Assembly: GCF_002006795.1 (NCBI RefSeq)
Contig: NZ_MVDN01000005.1
Location: forward strand, 158,449-192,929
Direction: 5' to 3'
Length of the DNA: 34,481 bases
From: Wohlfahrtiimonas populi
Lineage (GTDB): Bacteria > Pseudomonadota > Gammaproteobacteria > Cardiobacteriales > Wohlfahrtiimonadaceae
Of the stretch, positions 1 to 8,675 are shown piece by piece. Under the pieces are notes generated by a model, which saw nothing but the letters and a program-made list of their open reading frames with translations, had not been told where the DNA came from and searched no databases. The stretch's first letter is position 1; each line of letters starts with the position of its first letter. The position numbers were made by a program, and so were the translations under genes.

Positions 1-285
1 TCTCGAGATGATTTAGGCAATCCTCAGGTGATGGTGATTAATTCCGATGAAGTGGGTGAATATCGTTCTATTCAAATTGGGCAGCAATTGAATGGCTTTT
101 ATATTGTGAAGTCTGGTTTATCGGCTGATGATCAGATTGTTGTAGAAGGTTATACGCGAGCAGAAGAGCATTCGCCCATTACGATTAAACCGTGGAATCC
201 TAATCTACAAGAAAAATATCGCTTGAATGACACGATGCAAGCTCAACTCAATGAAATCATGACAATGATTCAACAAGCAGAGTAG
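1..285 (+). CDS. RND efflux periplasmic adaptor (AdeA/MexA-like), C-terminal part
   Basis: The reading frame is open from the first base, so this is the last 94 codons of a longer gene whose start lies left of the window; the GTG at 28 is internal. The visible part, with GEYRSIQIGQQLNGFYIV followed by GLSADDQIVVEG, matches the membrane-proximal end of membrane-fusion adaptors that link an RND pump to an outer-membrane channel. It stops 9 bases before the RND pump gene, whose ribosome site (AGGGA) overlaps the stop region, so the two are almost certainly co-transcribed. The pump is AdeB-like, so this is most likely an AdeA-like subunit. The lipoprotein signal and hairpin domain cannot be seen. 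Confidence 0.85.
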   Translation, partial: SRDDLGNPQVMVINSDEVGEYRSIQIGQQLNGFYIVKSGLSADDQIVVEGYTRAEEHSPITIKPWNPNLQEKYRLNDTMQAQLNEIMTMIQQAE

Positions 286-294
286 GGATGAATT

Positions 295-3200
295 ATGGCT
301 AAAATTTTTATCCATCGCCCGATATTTGCTTGGGTGATTGCAATTTTTATGGTGTTAGCAGGTGTTTTAGCAATTCCTCAGCTACCAATTGCGCGCTTTC
401 CTTCAGTTGCTCCACCCAGTGTGAGCATCAGTGTGAGTTATCCTGGCGCAACACCACAAGTCCTGAACGATAGTGTGATTAGCTTAATTGAGCGTGAACT
501 CACAGGAGTGAAAAACCTACTGTATTTCAGCTCAAGCGCGGATACTTCAGGTTCTGCAACGATTACTGCGACCTTTAAGCCCAGCACTAATGTCGAAATG
601 GCACAGATGGATGTACAGAATCAGTTGAAATCTGTAGAGCCAAGATTGCCACAAGCCGTGAGGCAATCAGGCGTAAGCGTAGAAGCTGCAAGCAGTGGTT
701 TCTTAATGTTAGTGGGTTTATCATCTCAAAATAGTATTTACTCTGAAGTTGAGCTGGGTGATTTTCTTTCTCGCAATATCGTGCCAGATATGAAGCGCAT
801 TGATGGTGTGGGTAAAGTTCAATTATTTGGCGCAGAAAAAGCCATGCGAATTTGGGTTGATCCTGATCGATTAGTGGCTTATTCGCTATCCATCAATGAT
901 TTATCAACAGCGATTGCTCAACAAAATACGCAAATTTCCCCAGGCATTGTGGGCAGTTTACCTGCTAAAAAAGGTACATTGATCACTGTGCCGTTGAATG
1001 CACAAGGTGAATTATCTACGGTTAAAGCCTTTGAAAATATCATTTTAAGAAGTGATTCAACAGGCTCAAAAGTGACGTTGAAAGATGTTGCACGAGTGGA
1101 ATTGGGCGCATCGGATTATGGTTTTGAAGTTTTCAATAATGGCAATATTTCATCTGCCATTGCAATTCAAATGAGCCCAGGTGCTAATGCGATTAAGACT
1201 TCTGATGCAGTGAAACAGCGCTTGAGTGAATTGGAATCCATTCTGCCCGCATCCATGTCATTTTCAATCTTTTCGGATACAGCACCTTTTGTGAAGCTAT
1301 CCATTGAAAAGGTTGTGATTACATTGTTTGAAGCGATGTTTTTAGTATTCATTGTGATGTATCTGTTTTTACACAATGTACGCTATACGCTGATTCCATC
1401 GATTGTGGCGCCTATTTCATTATTGGCAACATTTGCTGTGATGTATGTTTTGGGTTTTTCCATCAATGTGCTCACGATGTTTGGCATGGTGCTCGCCATA
1501 GGGATCATTGTGGATGATGCCATTGTTGTGATTGAGAACGTAGAACGCATTATGGTGATGGATGGATTATCTCCCAAAGAGGCAACCTTGAAAGCGATGG
1601 GTGAAATCACAAATCCCATCATCGGCATTACATTGGTTCTAAGCGCGGTATTTTTGCCAATGGCTTTAGCAGAAGGTTCGATGGGGATTATCTATCGTCA
1701 ATTCACAGTGACATTATCTGTATCCATCATTTTCTCAGCTTTTTTAGCATTGTCATTAACGCCTGCATTGTGCGCAACTTTATTAAAGCCATATGATGAA
1801 TCAGCTAAAAAATGGCGATTTTTTATGAAATTTGATGAGCTCTTTGAAAGATTTACTCAATATTATGGCAAGAAGGTTGCAAATATTGTGCGCTCCACAG
1901 GCAAGATGATGTGCTTATTCGTTATCTTGGTAGGGATTTTGGTGGTGGCTTTCCAATCTGTACCCACAGCATTTGTGCCAGATGAAGATCAAGGTGAAAT
2001 TTTAACATCATTCCAACTACCCTCTGATGCAGGGCAAGAGCGAACATTAGTCTTGGTTAAGCAGTATGAGGATTTAATGGAGCAATTGGGTGTTGCTGAC
2101 AAAACATTATCCATCATGGGGTATGGCTTTGGTGGTTCAGGGCAGAGTGCAGCTTTGGCATTTACAACATTGAAAGATAGTGATGAGCGCATTTTGTCAT
2201 CCAAGGATGTGACGGATATTGTGAACTACGTGATGATGAATACCGATGAAGGGCAAGTAATATCCGCGATGCCACCCAGCATTGATGAAATGGGCACAAC
2301 ATCTGGCTTTACATTGATGCTTCAAGATCGTGGCAATTTGGGGATGGAAAAATTACGACAAGCACAAGTTCAACTCTTAGCGCTCGCTAAGCAAAGTAAA
2401 CTAGTGAAGGATGTGTATTCTGATGGATTACCTTATGGCGATAGTGTGTATTTGGATATTGATCGTGATAAAGCTTATGCCTATGGCGTAAAGTTTGATG
2501 ATATCAGCAGTATGATTTCCAGCTCTGTGGGTTCCATTTATATCAACGATTTCCCACATGAAGGGCGCTTACAGCAAGTGATCTTACAAGCAGATGCTAA
2601 AAGTCGATCTACTGTTGAAGATATTCTAAAACTCTATGTGCGCAATGATCGTGATCAATTGGTGAAGTTATCTGAGTTTGTGACAGCCAAATGGGAAAAA
2701 TCGGCGCATCAATATGATCGCTACAATGGTTATCCAGCTATGAGTATCGTTGGTTCACCAGTTGCAGGCATTTCTACAGGTGATGCATTGGCTGAAATGG
2801 AGCGCTTGGTTGCTAAGCTACCAACAGGCGTTGGCTATGAATGGACAGGTATTTCTTTACAAGAGAAGAATTCAGAGTCACAAATTCTTTGGTTATTGGG
2901 GCTGTCCATTTTTGTGATCTTCTTGGTGCTTGCGGCATTGTATGAGAGTTGGTCAATTCCATTATCAGTCATTTTGGTTGTGCCGTTAGGTATGTTAGGT
3001 GCTGTATTGGCAATACTATTGCGTGATTACCCTAATGATATTTTCTTCAAAATAGGTTTAATCACAATCATTGGTTTATCTGCCAAAAATGCAATTTTGA
3101 TCGTGGAATTTGCTAAAACTTTGAGGCAAGAAGGTTTGAATTTGATCGATGCAACAGTTGCGGCAGCAAAATTACGCCTTCGCCCCATCATCATGACATC

Positions 3201-3411
3201 CATCGCATTTACATTTGGTGTGTTCCCATTAGTGATTGCAACTGGCAGTAGCTCAGAAACACAACGAGCACTCGGCACAGGTGTTTTTGGTGGCATGATC
3301 AGCGCTACAGTTTTGGCAATATTTTTTGTCCCAGTATTTTTTGTTTTTGTCATCCAGATAGTGGACAGCATCCGTGGGTGTTTCAAAAGCAAGGTTATGA
3401 AATCGAATTAA
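295..3411 (+). CDS. adeB: AdeB-like RND multidrug efflux pump, inner-membrane permease
   Basis: Full-length HAE1-type RND transporter of 1038 residues; it would export drugs by proton antiport as a trimer in the inner membrane with the upstream adaptor. The start MAKIFIHRPIFAWVIAIFMV is the usual first membrane helix. The TM4 proton-relay pair D407-D408 (in GIIVDDAIVVIENVERI) falls at the same numbers as in AcrB, and the TM10 lysine is K931 in GLSAKNAILIVEF. Many segments read like Acinetobacter AdeB, for example IARFPSVAPP, GVKNLLY, SSSGFLMLVGL, YINDFP and YEWTGISLQEK. The symbol is by resemblance recalled from memory, not by a search. No outer-membrane channel gene follows; a MATE gene does. 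Regulation may come from the AdeRS-like pair at 8676-10439. Confidence 0.93.
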   Translation: MAKIFIHRPIFAWVIAIFMVLAGVLAIPQLPIARFPSVAPPSVSISVSYPGATPQVLNDSVISLIERELTGVKNLLYFSSSADTSGSATITATFKPSTNVEMAQMDVQNQLKSVEPRLPQAVRQSGVSVEAASSGFLMLVGLSSQNSIYSEVELGDFLSRNIVPDMKRIDGVGKVQLFGAEKAMRIWVDPDRLVAYSLSINDLSTAIAQQNTQISPGIVGSLPAKKGTLITVPLNAQGELSTVKAFENIILRSDSTGSKVTLKDVARVELGASDYGFEVFNNGNISSAIAIQMSPGANAIKTSDAVKQRLSELESILPASMSFSIFSDTAPFVKLSIEKVVITLFEAMFLVFIVMYLFLHNVRYTLIPSIVAPISLLATFAVMYVLGFSINVLTMFGMVLAIGIIVDDAIVVIENVERIMVMDGLSPKEATLKAMGEITNPIIGITLVLSAVFLPMALAEGSMGIIYRQFTVTLSVSIIFSAFLALSLTPALCATLLKPYDESAKKWRFFMKFDELFERFTQYYGKKVANIVRSTGKMMCLFVILVGILVVAFQSVPTAFVPDEDQGEILTSFQLPSDAGQERTLVLVKQYEDLMEQLGVADKTLSIMGYGFGGSGQSAALAFTTLKDSDERILSSKDVTDIVNYVMMNTDEGQVISAMPPSIDEMGTTSGFTLMLQDRGNLGMEKLRQAQVQLLALAKQSKLVKDVYSDGLPYGDSVYLDIDRDKAYAYGVKFDDISSMISSSVGSIYINDFPHEGRLQQVILQADAKSRSTVEDILKLYVRNDRDQLVKLSEFVTAKWEKSAHQYDRYNGYPAMSIVGSPVAGISTGDALAEMERLVAKLPTGVGYEWTGISLQEKNSESQILWLLGLSIFVIFLVLAALYESWSIPLSVILVVPLGMLGAVLAILLRDYPNDIFFKIGLITIIGLSAKNAILIVEFAKTLRQEGLNLIDATVAAAKLRLRPIIMTSIAFTFGVFPLVIATGSSSETQRALGTGVFGGMISATVLAIFFVPVFFVFVIQIVDSIRGCFKSKVMKSN

Positions 3412-3414
3412 AGT

Positions 3415-4761
3415 ATGAATATGAACAATGAAAATATCGAGCAAAGTCCATTGGTGACTTTGCCAATTTGGCAATTATTTATGAATTACGCAGTACCCAG
3501 CGTGATTACAGTTTTATTTTTTGGTGTGCAAAATATTATTGATGGCTTAATTGTGAGCCATTATGTGGGTGAATATGCTTTAGGTGGCGTGAATATCATC
3601 ATGCCACTTTATAGTGTGATTATGGTGATTGCTTTGATCGTCGGGATTGGTAGCCAAGCATTGGTGAGTCAAGGATTAGGAGAAAAGAATCTAACCAAAG
3701 CACAAAATGGGATGTCCAGTGGATTTTGGGCATTAGTGGTTGTGAGCTTAATTGGTACATCTGTTTTATGGTTATTTGGGGATGTTTTTGTTCGCCTTTT
3801 GGGTGCAGATGAAACATTGATGTCCTATTCATTGGATTATTTGAAAGGTTTAGCACCATTCATATTGCCAATTACGCTCTGTTTTTATAATGATGCCATG
3901 CTGAAATCCATGGGTTATCCCAAGAGTTCCATGGTCATTATGCTCATTGCAGTGCTTTTGAATATTGCGTTGAGTCTGTATTTTGTCATTGAATTAAAGC
4001 TCGGCATTATGGGCACAAGCATCGCAACAGGGCTTGCGTTTACCATTAGCATGTTAATTTCTAGCACGATCACTTTTTCAAATAAGAGAGAAATTTCGAT
4101 GTTGAAAGGGCGATTTGATTATCGTTTATTGGCTCAATCTAGCTATAACGGACTTTCAGAAGGCGTTACGGAATTAGCAGCGGCGATTACGATTTTGGTG
4201 ATCAATCTCACGGTTGTAAAAATGATTGGTGCAACAGGCGTATCTGCTTTTACTGCAATCAGCTATATTGAATTCACAGGGATTTTAATTTTCTTAGGCA
4301 TTTCAGATGGTTTAATCCCCGTGCTGAGTTACAACTATGGTGCGAATCAAAAAGATCGTGTGAAGCGAATTCTATATTTTGTTGCGATCATTAACAGCGT
4401 AATTGGCGTGACAGTTTTTGCTGTGTTACAGATATTTGGCAGAGAAATTGTTCATATCTTCTTTGATGACATGAATGGTGAAGTTGCACAATTAGCAACG
4501 CAAGGTTTACACACTTATGCATTTGTCTTTTTAGTCATTGGGCTGAATATTTTGATTACTGCGTATTTCACAGCTTTAGGTGCTGCTAAATATTCTCTCA
4601 TCATTGCTGCATTACATAGCTTAGTGTTTGTTTTGATTGGCATTGCAATTTTCCCACGGATATTTGGCATTGATGGCATTTGGCTAACCAGTGTTGTGGC
4701 AGAAACGTTGACAGTTTTCATCGGATTAAAGTTAGTCAGCATCGTGAACAGAAAGATATAA
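3415..4761 (+). CDS. MATE family multidrug/Na+ antiporter
   Basis: 448-residue integral membrane protein with about 12 hydrophobic segments in two similar halves, as expected for MATE exporters. Family hallmarks near the N-terminus include AVPSVITVLFFGVQNIIDGLIVSHYVG and GIGSQALVSQGLGEKN; the second half carries GISDGLIPVLSYNYGANQ. MATE proteins export cationic drugs or metabolites in exchange for Na+ or H+; the substrate cannot be read from sequence. It starts 3 bases after the RND pump stop, so it probably shares that transcript. An RND pump and a MATE pump in one operon is not a standard arrangement. No strong ribosome site precedes the start, which suggests translational coupling to the pump gene. 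A second in-frame ATG lies two codons downstream. Confidence 0.9.
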   Translation: MNMNNENIEQSPLVTLPIWQLFMNYAVPSVITVLFFGVQNIIDGLIVSHYVGEYALGGVNIIMPLYSVIMVIALIVGIGSQALVSQGLGEKNLTKAQNGMSSGFWALVVVSLIGTSVLWLFGDVFVRLLGADETLMSYSLDYLKGLAPFILPITLCFYNDAMLKSMGYPKSSMVIMLIAVLLNIALSLYFVIELKLGIMGTSIATGLAFTISMLISSTITFSNKREISMLKGRFDYRLLAQSSYNGLSEGVTELAAAITILVINLTVVKMIGATGVSAFTAISYIEFTGILIFLGISDGLIPVLSYNYGANQKDRVKRILYFVAIINSVIGVTVFAVLQIFGREIVHIFFDDMNGEVAQLATQGLHTYAFVFLVIGLNILITAYFTALGAAKYSLIIAALHSLVFVLIGIAIFPRIFGIDGIWLTSVVAETLTVFIGLKLVSIVNRKI

Positions 4762-4797
4762 ATGATATTGTTATTACCTCAATCAAGGATCAAAAAA

Positions 4798-5592
4798 ATG
4801 ATAAACAATTTACCCATTAATATTCGTGAACATTTGGGCGATCGAGCTTATCAAATTGATAATGTTGGTATGTCGAATGCTAATGTGATGTTTTATGAAG
4901 ATTTGGTCTTGAAGATTGAAGAATCTACTGATGAAGCCCAACGTGAGCATCAAATGTATCAATGGTTACAAGGTCAGTTGCCATTACCAAACATTGTTAA
5001 AGCCATGGAGCATGAAGAACATCATTATCTTTTAATGGAAAAGTTAAAAGGTGAATATGCATGCTCTGATTTTTGGTTAAAACAACCTGAATCATTGGTG
5101 GAAATGTTGGTGCAAGCGCTACAAATGTTATGGAATATTCCGATTGGGCATTGCCCTTATGATGCGACATTGTCGCAGAAATTAAAGCATGCTGAATACA
5201 ATGTGGAACATGGTTTGTGTGATATGGATGATGCAGAAGCTGGTACTTATGGCGTAGATGGTTTTGCATCGCCCAAAGCATTATTAGAATGGCTGGAGCA
5301 AAATCAACCTGAAGAGGATTTAGTGTTTTCCCATGGTGATTTGTGTTTACCTAATGTTTTTATTGATCAGTGTAAAATCAGTGGTTTCATTGATTTAGGT
5401 CGAAGTGGTATTTCAGATCGCTATCAAGATATTGCCTTGTGTTATCGCAGTTTATTGCATAATTTCGATGGTCGATACAATGACGGTATTGCTTACCCTA
5501 ATTTTGATCCTAATATGTTGTTTGAAAAGCTCAATATCGTGCCAAATTGGGAGAAAATTCGTTATTACATTTTATTGGATGAGTTATTTTAA
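4798..5592 (+). CDS. APH(3')-type aminoglycoside phosphotransferase, divergent
   Basis: Predicted ATP-dependent kinase of the aminoglycoside 3'-phosphotransferase fold. I chose the ATG at 4798 because an AAGGA site lies about 10 bases upstream and it gives 264 residues, the length of APH(3')-IIIa as I recall it; an ATG at 4762, directly after the MATE stop, would add 12 residues. The catalytic loop is FSHGDLCLPN with D181 and N186; the metal-binding motif is GFIDLGRSG with D199; the 18-residue spacing equals that between D190 and D208 of APH(3')-IIIa. The end, NWEKIRYYILLDELF, also matches that enzyme, while the N-terminal lobe diverges. It could be a resistance enzyme or a housekeeping kinase of the same fold. 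It lies behind RND and MATE pump genes. Confidence 0.85.
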   Translation: MINNLPINIREHLGDRAYQIDNVGMSNANVMFYEDLVLKIEESTDEAQREHQMYQWLQGQLPLPNIVKAMEHEEHHYLLMEKLKGEYACSDFWLKQPESLVEMLVQALQMLWNIPIGHCPYDATLSQKLKHAEYNVEHGLCDMDDAEAGTYGVDGFASPKALLEWLEQNQPEEDLVFSHGDLCLPNVFIDQCKISGFIDLGRSGISDRYQDIALCYRSLLHNFDGRYNDGIAYPNFDPNMLFEKLNIVPNWEKIRYYILLDELF

Positions 5593-6191
5593 TGTTCAAA
5601 GATCAATTAACCACACAGCAGAAAAAACTAGTTTGTACATTTGAGGATGGTGATCCTAATGAAAATCCTTGGGTGAAAGCTAAACCTGAGCAAGTACATA
5701 TTGAAGTCGTCGCTCATGATCCTGATTGGTTTGCACGATTTGGTGTACAAAAAGAATCGATTCAGAAAGTTCTGGGTGATTTAGCATTATCGATTGATCA
5801 TGTTGGATCGACGGCAGTGATTGGTTTAGCAGCCAAACCAATCATCGATATTGATCTGATCGTGGAAAACCCTGAGAATGAAGCATCTTATGTTCCTACT
5901 TTAGAATCACTAGGTTACGAGCTAACGATTCGAGAACCTTCATGGTATCAACATCGTATGCTTAAATTGCATGATCCTATGGTGAATTTACATGTGTTTG
6001 GTAAGAACTGCCCTGAACATCATCGTCATTTGTTATTCAAAGAATGGCTACAAACTCATCCTGATGATTTGGCGGATTACGCAGCCATTAAAGAGATTGC
6101 TAAAAATGATGTGAATACGATGCAGGCGTATAACCAGAAGAAGCAAGATGTTGTGCGTGCGATTTATCAGAAAATCTTTGCCACGTTATAG
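5592..6191 (+). CDS. GrpB family protein (UPF0157, nucleotidyltransferase-like fold)
   Basis: 199 residues. The core from about residue 35 (VHIEVVAHDPDWFARF, then SIDHVGSTAVIGLAAKPIIDIDLIV) is the GrpB/UPF0157 signature, a minimal nucleotidyltransferase fold with the GS...D.D pattern. Members occur alone or fused to CoaE or acetyltransferases; the biochemical function is poorly established. Its ATG shares one base with the stop codon of the phosphotransferase gene (TAATG), so translation is probably coupled. The N-terminal 30 residues (with FEDGDPNENPWVKAKPEQ) precede the conserved domain. A partner role with the phosphotransferase is suggested only by this overlap. Confidence 0.85.
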   Translation: MFKDQLTTQQKKLVCTFEDGDPNENPWVKAKPEQVHIEVVAHDPDWFARFGVQKESIQKVLGDLALSIDHVGSTAVIGLAAKPIIDIDLIVENPENEASYVPTLESLGYELTIREPSWYQHRMLKLHDPMVNLHVFGKNCPEHHRHLLFKEWLQTHPDDLADYAAIKEIAKNDVNTMQAYNQKKQDVVRAIYQKIFATL

Positions 6192-6207
6192 TTTATAAAA
6201 GGTCCTA

Positions 6208-7101
6208 TTGAGCAGTATGCGTTATTTATTGATATTAATTCTGAGTTTCATGCCTGTTTGGGCGAATGGTGATATTGAAGCCTTTAATGATGAAATCAGA
6301 GAAGATCAATCTGTTATTACTTATTATTTAAAAAAGTCTCCTGATGTTAAAAATTTAGCGGTCATCTTGCAAGGCAGTGATTGTAATAGTATTTATAACA
6401 ATCAATTTGTGTTGGATAACTTTGCTGATTTAACGCCTGACACAGATACATTATTGGTGGACAAATATGGCATTACGCAGAGTTTGCCATATACCAATGG
6501 TGAGCGCCAAGATTGCCCAAAAGAGTATTTGGATCATGATTCAATGGCTCAGCGTGTGCAGGATTATGTACAAGTTTTAGATAAGCTGAAAGATCATTAT
6601 GAAAATATTTATCTTATCGGTGGCAGTGAAGGCGCTGTTGTCGCAGCGCTTTTATCACAACAATTAGATTATGTGGATGCAACGATTGCTATGAATGGCG
6701 GTGGGCAATATTTCTTGGATGATATTTATTTCTTCATTGAAAAAAGTGTGCAAGCCGAACATCATGAAGAAGCAAAAGAGAGTTTTAAAGAGTCATTGCA
6801 AGCTGTATTGGATGGACAATCGGAGGATTATTTATCCGAACATGGCAAAAAATGGTGGCAATCTGCAACTAAGATTGATTTTCAGCAAACCTTAGAAAAC
6901 AGTCAAAATAAAATCCTAGTGATCCAGACATTGAATGATGACAATGTGAATTGGCAAGGTGCTGTGGATATGTCAAAACGAATCCAATCTGATAAAGTTG
7001 AGTTTCACTTTATCGATGGGCAAAACCATTATTTTGAAAATGAAAAAGGTGAGCGATCAGCAGCGGCTCTCAGAATTATCATTCAAAATTGGTTAAAATA
7101 A
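6208..7101 (+). CDS. Exported alpha/beta-hydrolase-like protein
   Basis: 297 residues from a TTG start with AGG five bases upstream; an ATG at 6217 gives MRYLLILILSFMPVWANG, a plain signal peptide, and is an equally good start. The protein is therefore probably periplasmic. The nucleophile elbow GGSEGA carries Ser140 (numbered from the TTG), and the C-terminal GQNHYF near residue 275 supplies a plausible catalytic histidine; an acid in LNDDNVNW would complete a triad. This is the layout of an alpha/beta hydrolase (dienelactone hydrolase or prolyl-oligopeptidase-like). The substrate is unknown. It follows the GrpB gene by 16 bases and may be the last gene of the RND-MATE-APH-GrpB run. Confidence 0.72.
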   Translation: MSSMRYLLILILSFMPVWANGDIEAFNDEIREDQSVITYYLKKSPDVKNLAVILQGSDCNSIYNNQFVLDNFADLTPDTDTLLVDKYGITQSLPYTNGERQDCPKEYLDHDSMAQRVQDYVQVLDKLKDHYENIYLIGGSEGAVVAALLSQQLDYVDATIAMNGGGQYFLDDIYFFIEKSVQAEHHEEAKESFKESLQAVLDGQSEDYLSEHGKKWWQSATKIDFQQTLENSQNKILVIQTLNDDNVNWQGAVDMSKRIQSDKVEFHFIDGQNHYFENEKGERSAAALRIIIQNWLK

Positions 7102-7128
7102 ATATCATAAAAAATGTGAGTAATAATT

Positions 7129-7656
7129 ATGAGTAATGAATATTTGGATACTATTTTGTTTGAAAATATCAGAATTATGACTTTCCTTCGTTCACAATTC
7201 AGTAAAATTGAACAAATAGAACTTCTTGGATATTCTTTTGTAGATGCAGCTTTTGTTGAATATAGTTTGTTGATTAATCAATCCATACTTTTGGATTTTG
7301 AGTACGATACACAAAATTACGAGTTTTCTGATATTAGAGTTGAGAATGTTAAGGACTTTATTAAGAAGAATAGAATTACTACTAATGGATATAACGATAA
7401 GGAGTTTAAAAAATTTTGGGAAGCAAGGGGATATGCAGATTATTTCGCTGAATTAGAACGATATAAATACCCTGAATTATATCCTCCTTTTGTATGCCAT
7501 ATTTGCCAAAATAAAGTATTAACGACTAGATATGAAAATGAACTTTGCCCAATATGTGGGTGGATTGATGATGAAGCCCAATTTATATTTCCAGATTTGG
7601 AGAATGGTGAAAACTGTAAGAGCTTCAATCAATACTTACAACAATTTCAGTGTTAA
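7129..7656 (+). CDS. CPCC-family cysteine-rich protein with unknown N-terminal domain
   Basis: 175 residues. The C-terminal 60 residues hold two cysteine pairs, VCHICQNK and LCPICGWIDDEAQF, followed by DLENGENCKSFNQYLQQF; this resembles the Cys_rich_CPCC family, in which the pairs probably bind zinc. The first 115 residues are not recognised; they look acidic and helical and end in a Tyr/Pro-rich linker (YKYPELYPPF). CPCC proteins are usually short and often sit as single genes of unknown role. Codon use is richer in AGA and ATA than in neighbouring genes, a hint of recent acquisition. The last 21 bases overlap the convergent GNAT gene on the other strand. Confidence 0.65.
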   Translation: MSNEYLDTILFENIRIMTFLRSQFSKIEQIELLGYSFVDAAFVEYSLLINQSILLDFEYDTQNYEFSDIRVENVKDFIKKNRITTNGYNDKEFKKFWEARGYADYFAELERYKYPELYPPFVCHICQNKVLTTRYENELCPICGWIDDEAQFIFPDLENGENCKSFNQYLQQFQC

Positions 7657-8076
7657 TGTTGGATAAGGTTTGCCTGAGCCATCAACATCGCTTCTTGCTG
7701 TGATTTGGAAACCGTGATGCTGATAGAAAGCTAGCGCAGATTTATTTTGCTCATTCACATCTAGTTCATTAATCTTCAATGACTGAATCGCAAACCTTAA
7801 TAAAGCCGAGCCTGCGCCTTGACCACGAAATTGATCATCAATGAACAGCATTTCAATGCGATTAGCGTGTATGCCTAAAAAACCTAATATCTTACCATTG
7901 GCAGAAATAGCTTTATAAAGTGTAACTTGCGGGAAATAAGCAGGGATTAAGAGTTTTTGAATTTCTTTAAAATCTTCATCTTTTAAGAAATCATGGGTTG
8001 CCAATACTGAACTTTCCCAAATCTCTTGCAAGCGAGGAAAATCAGCTTCGTTTACTTTTTCAATGTGAATAGTCAT
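7636..8076 (-). CDS. GNAT N-acetyltransferase, YjaB-like
   Basis: 146-residue acetyl-CoA-dependent acyltransferase. The acetyl-CoA loop is FRGQGAGSALL; the C-terminal part reads LDVNEQNKSALAFYQHHGF and then SDVDGSGKPYPTL. The stretches SSVLATHDFL, MLFIDDQFRG and GKPYPTL resemble E. coli YjaB, a putative acetyltransferase whose substrate is not settled. It is the last gene of a - strand series (AdeRS-like pair, RimJ-like GNAT, this gene) and its 3' end overlaps the CPCC gene on the other strand by 21 bases. A resistance role is possible but unsupported. Confidence 0.82.
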   Translation of the reverse strand: MTIHIEKVNEADFPRLQEIWESSVLATHDFLKDEDFKEIQKLLIPAYFPQVTLYKAISANGKILGFLGIHANRIEMLFIDDQFRGQGAGSALLRFAIQSLKINELDVNEQNKSALAFYQHHGFQITARSDVDGSGKPYPTLTLKLL

Positions 8077-8098
8077 AATTAAGTTCCCTCAAGTTTGA

Positions 8099-8641
8099 TT
8101 ATCGATTCAAAATAGAAAGCATTTCAGCATCAACAAATTTTTCTTTCTCAAAGAAATAGTCTCTCAATAAACCTTCTGTTTCTAAGCCATTTTTTTGTAA
8201 CAGAGCGCGAGATGCATGATTTGCAGGATCAATGAATGCTTCGATGCGATGTAGTTTCAAAGTTCCAAATCCATAGTTCACAATCGCTTGGATCGCTTCT
8301 GTCATAATGCCGTTGCCCCAATGAATAGGATTCAGATCATAGCCAATTTCAGCGCGGTTATTTTCGGTAGAAAAGTTGTGAAAGCCACATGTGCCAATCA
8401 ATGCATCGCCTTGAGATTTTAATGTGATTGCCCAGCGTAATCCTGTAGATTCCTGTACGCGGTCAATCCAAATTTTTACGAGCTTTTCTGCTTCATGTAG
8501 ATGCTGAAATGTGTATAAATCATAAAATTCTGTCACACAATCTTGTGAAAAATATTCGAATAAATTAGGTGCATCTGTTGGTTGAAGTGCTCGAAGGATT
8601 AAACGATCCGTTTCTAATAAAGGCATATTGTTCGTTAGCAT
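8099..8641 (-). CDS. GNAT N-acetyltransferase, RimJ/RimL type
   Basis: 180 residues with the Acetyltransf_3 layout: LETDRLILRALQPTDAPNLFEYF at the start, AEIGYDLNPIHWGNGIMTEA in the acetyl-CoA-binding region, and KLHRIEAFIDPANHASRALLQKNGL near the end. RimJ/RimL-type enzymes acetylate ribosomal protein N-termini, but many relatives act on small molecules or peptides, so the target is open. An internal Met six residues in (MPLLETDR) is an alternative start. It lies 34 bases downstream of the histidine kinase stop on the same strand and 22 bases upstream of the next GNAT gene, so it probably belongs to the regulator operon. Confidence 0.85.
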   Translation of the reverse strand: MLTNNMPLLETDRLILRALQPTDAPNLFEYFSQDCVTEFYDLYTFQHLHEAEKLVKIWIDRVQESTGLRWAITLKSQGDALIGTCGFHNFSTENNRAEIGYDLNPIHWGNGIMTEAIQAIVNYGFGTLKLHRIEAFIDPANHASRALLQKNGLETEGLLRDYFFEKEKFVDAEMLSILNR

Positions 8642-8675
8642 TAGATGGTTCTCTTATGAATGTTGCAATTGTGCA

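Noticed and set aside
3027-3392. 121-codon open frame on the - strand inside the RND pump gene
   Set aside because: It lies opposite highly conserved pump sequence, has no ribosome site and no family resemblance; it is a shadow frame.
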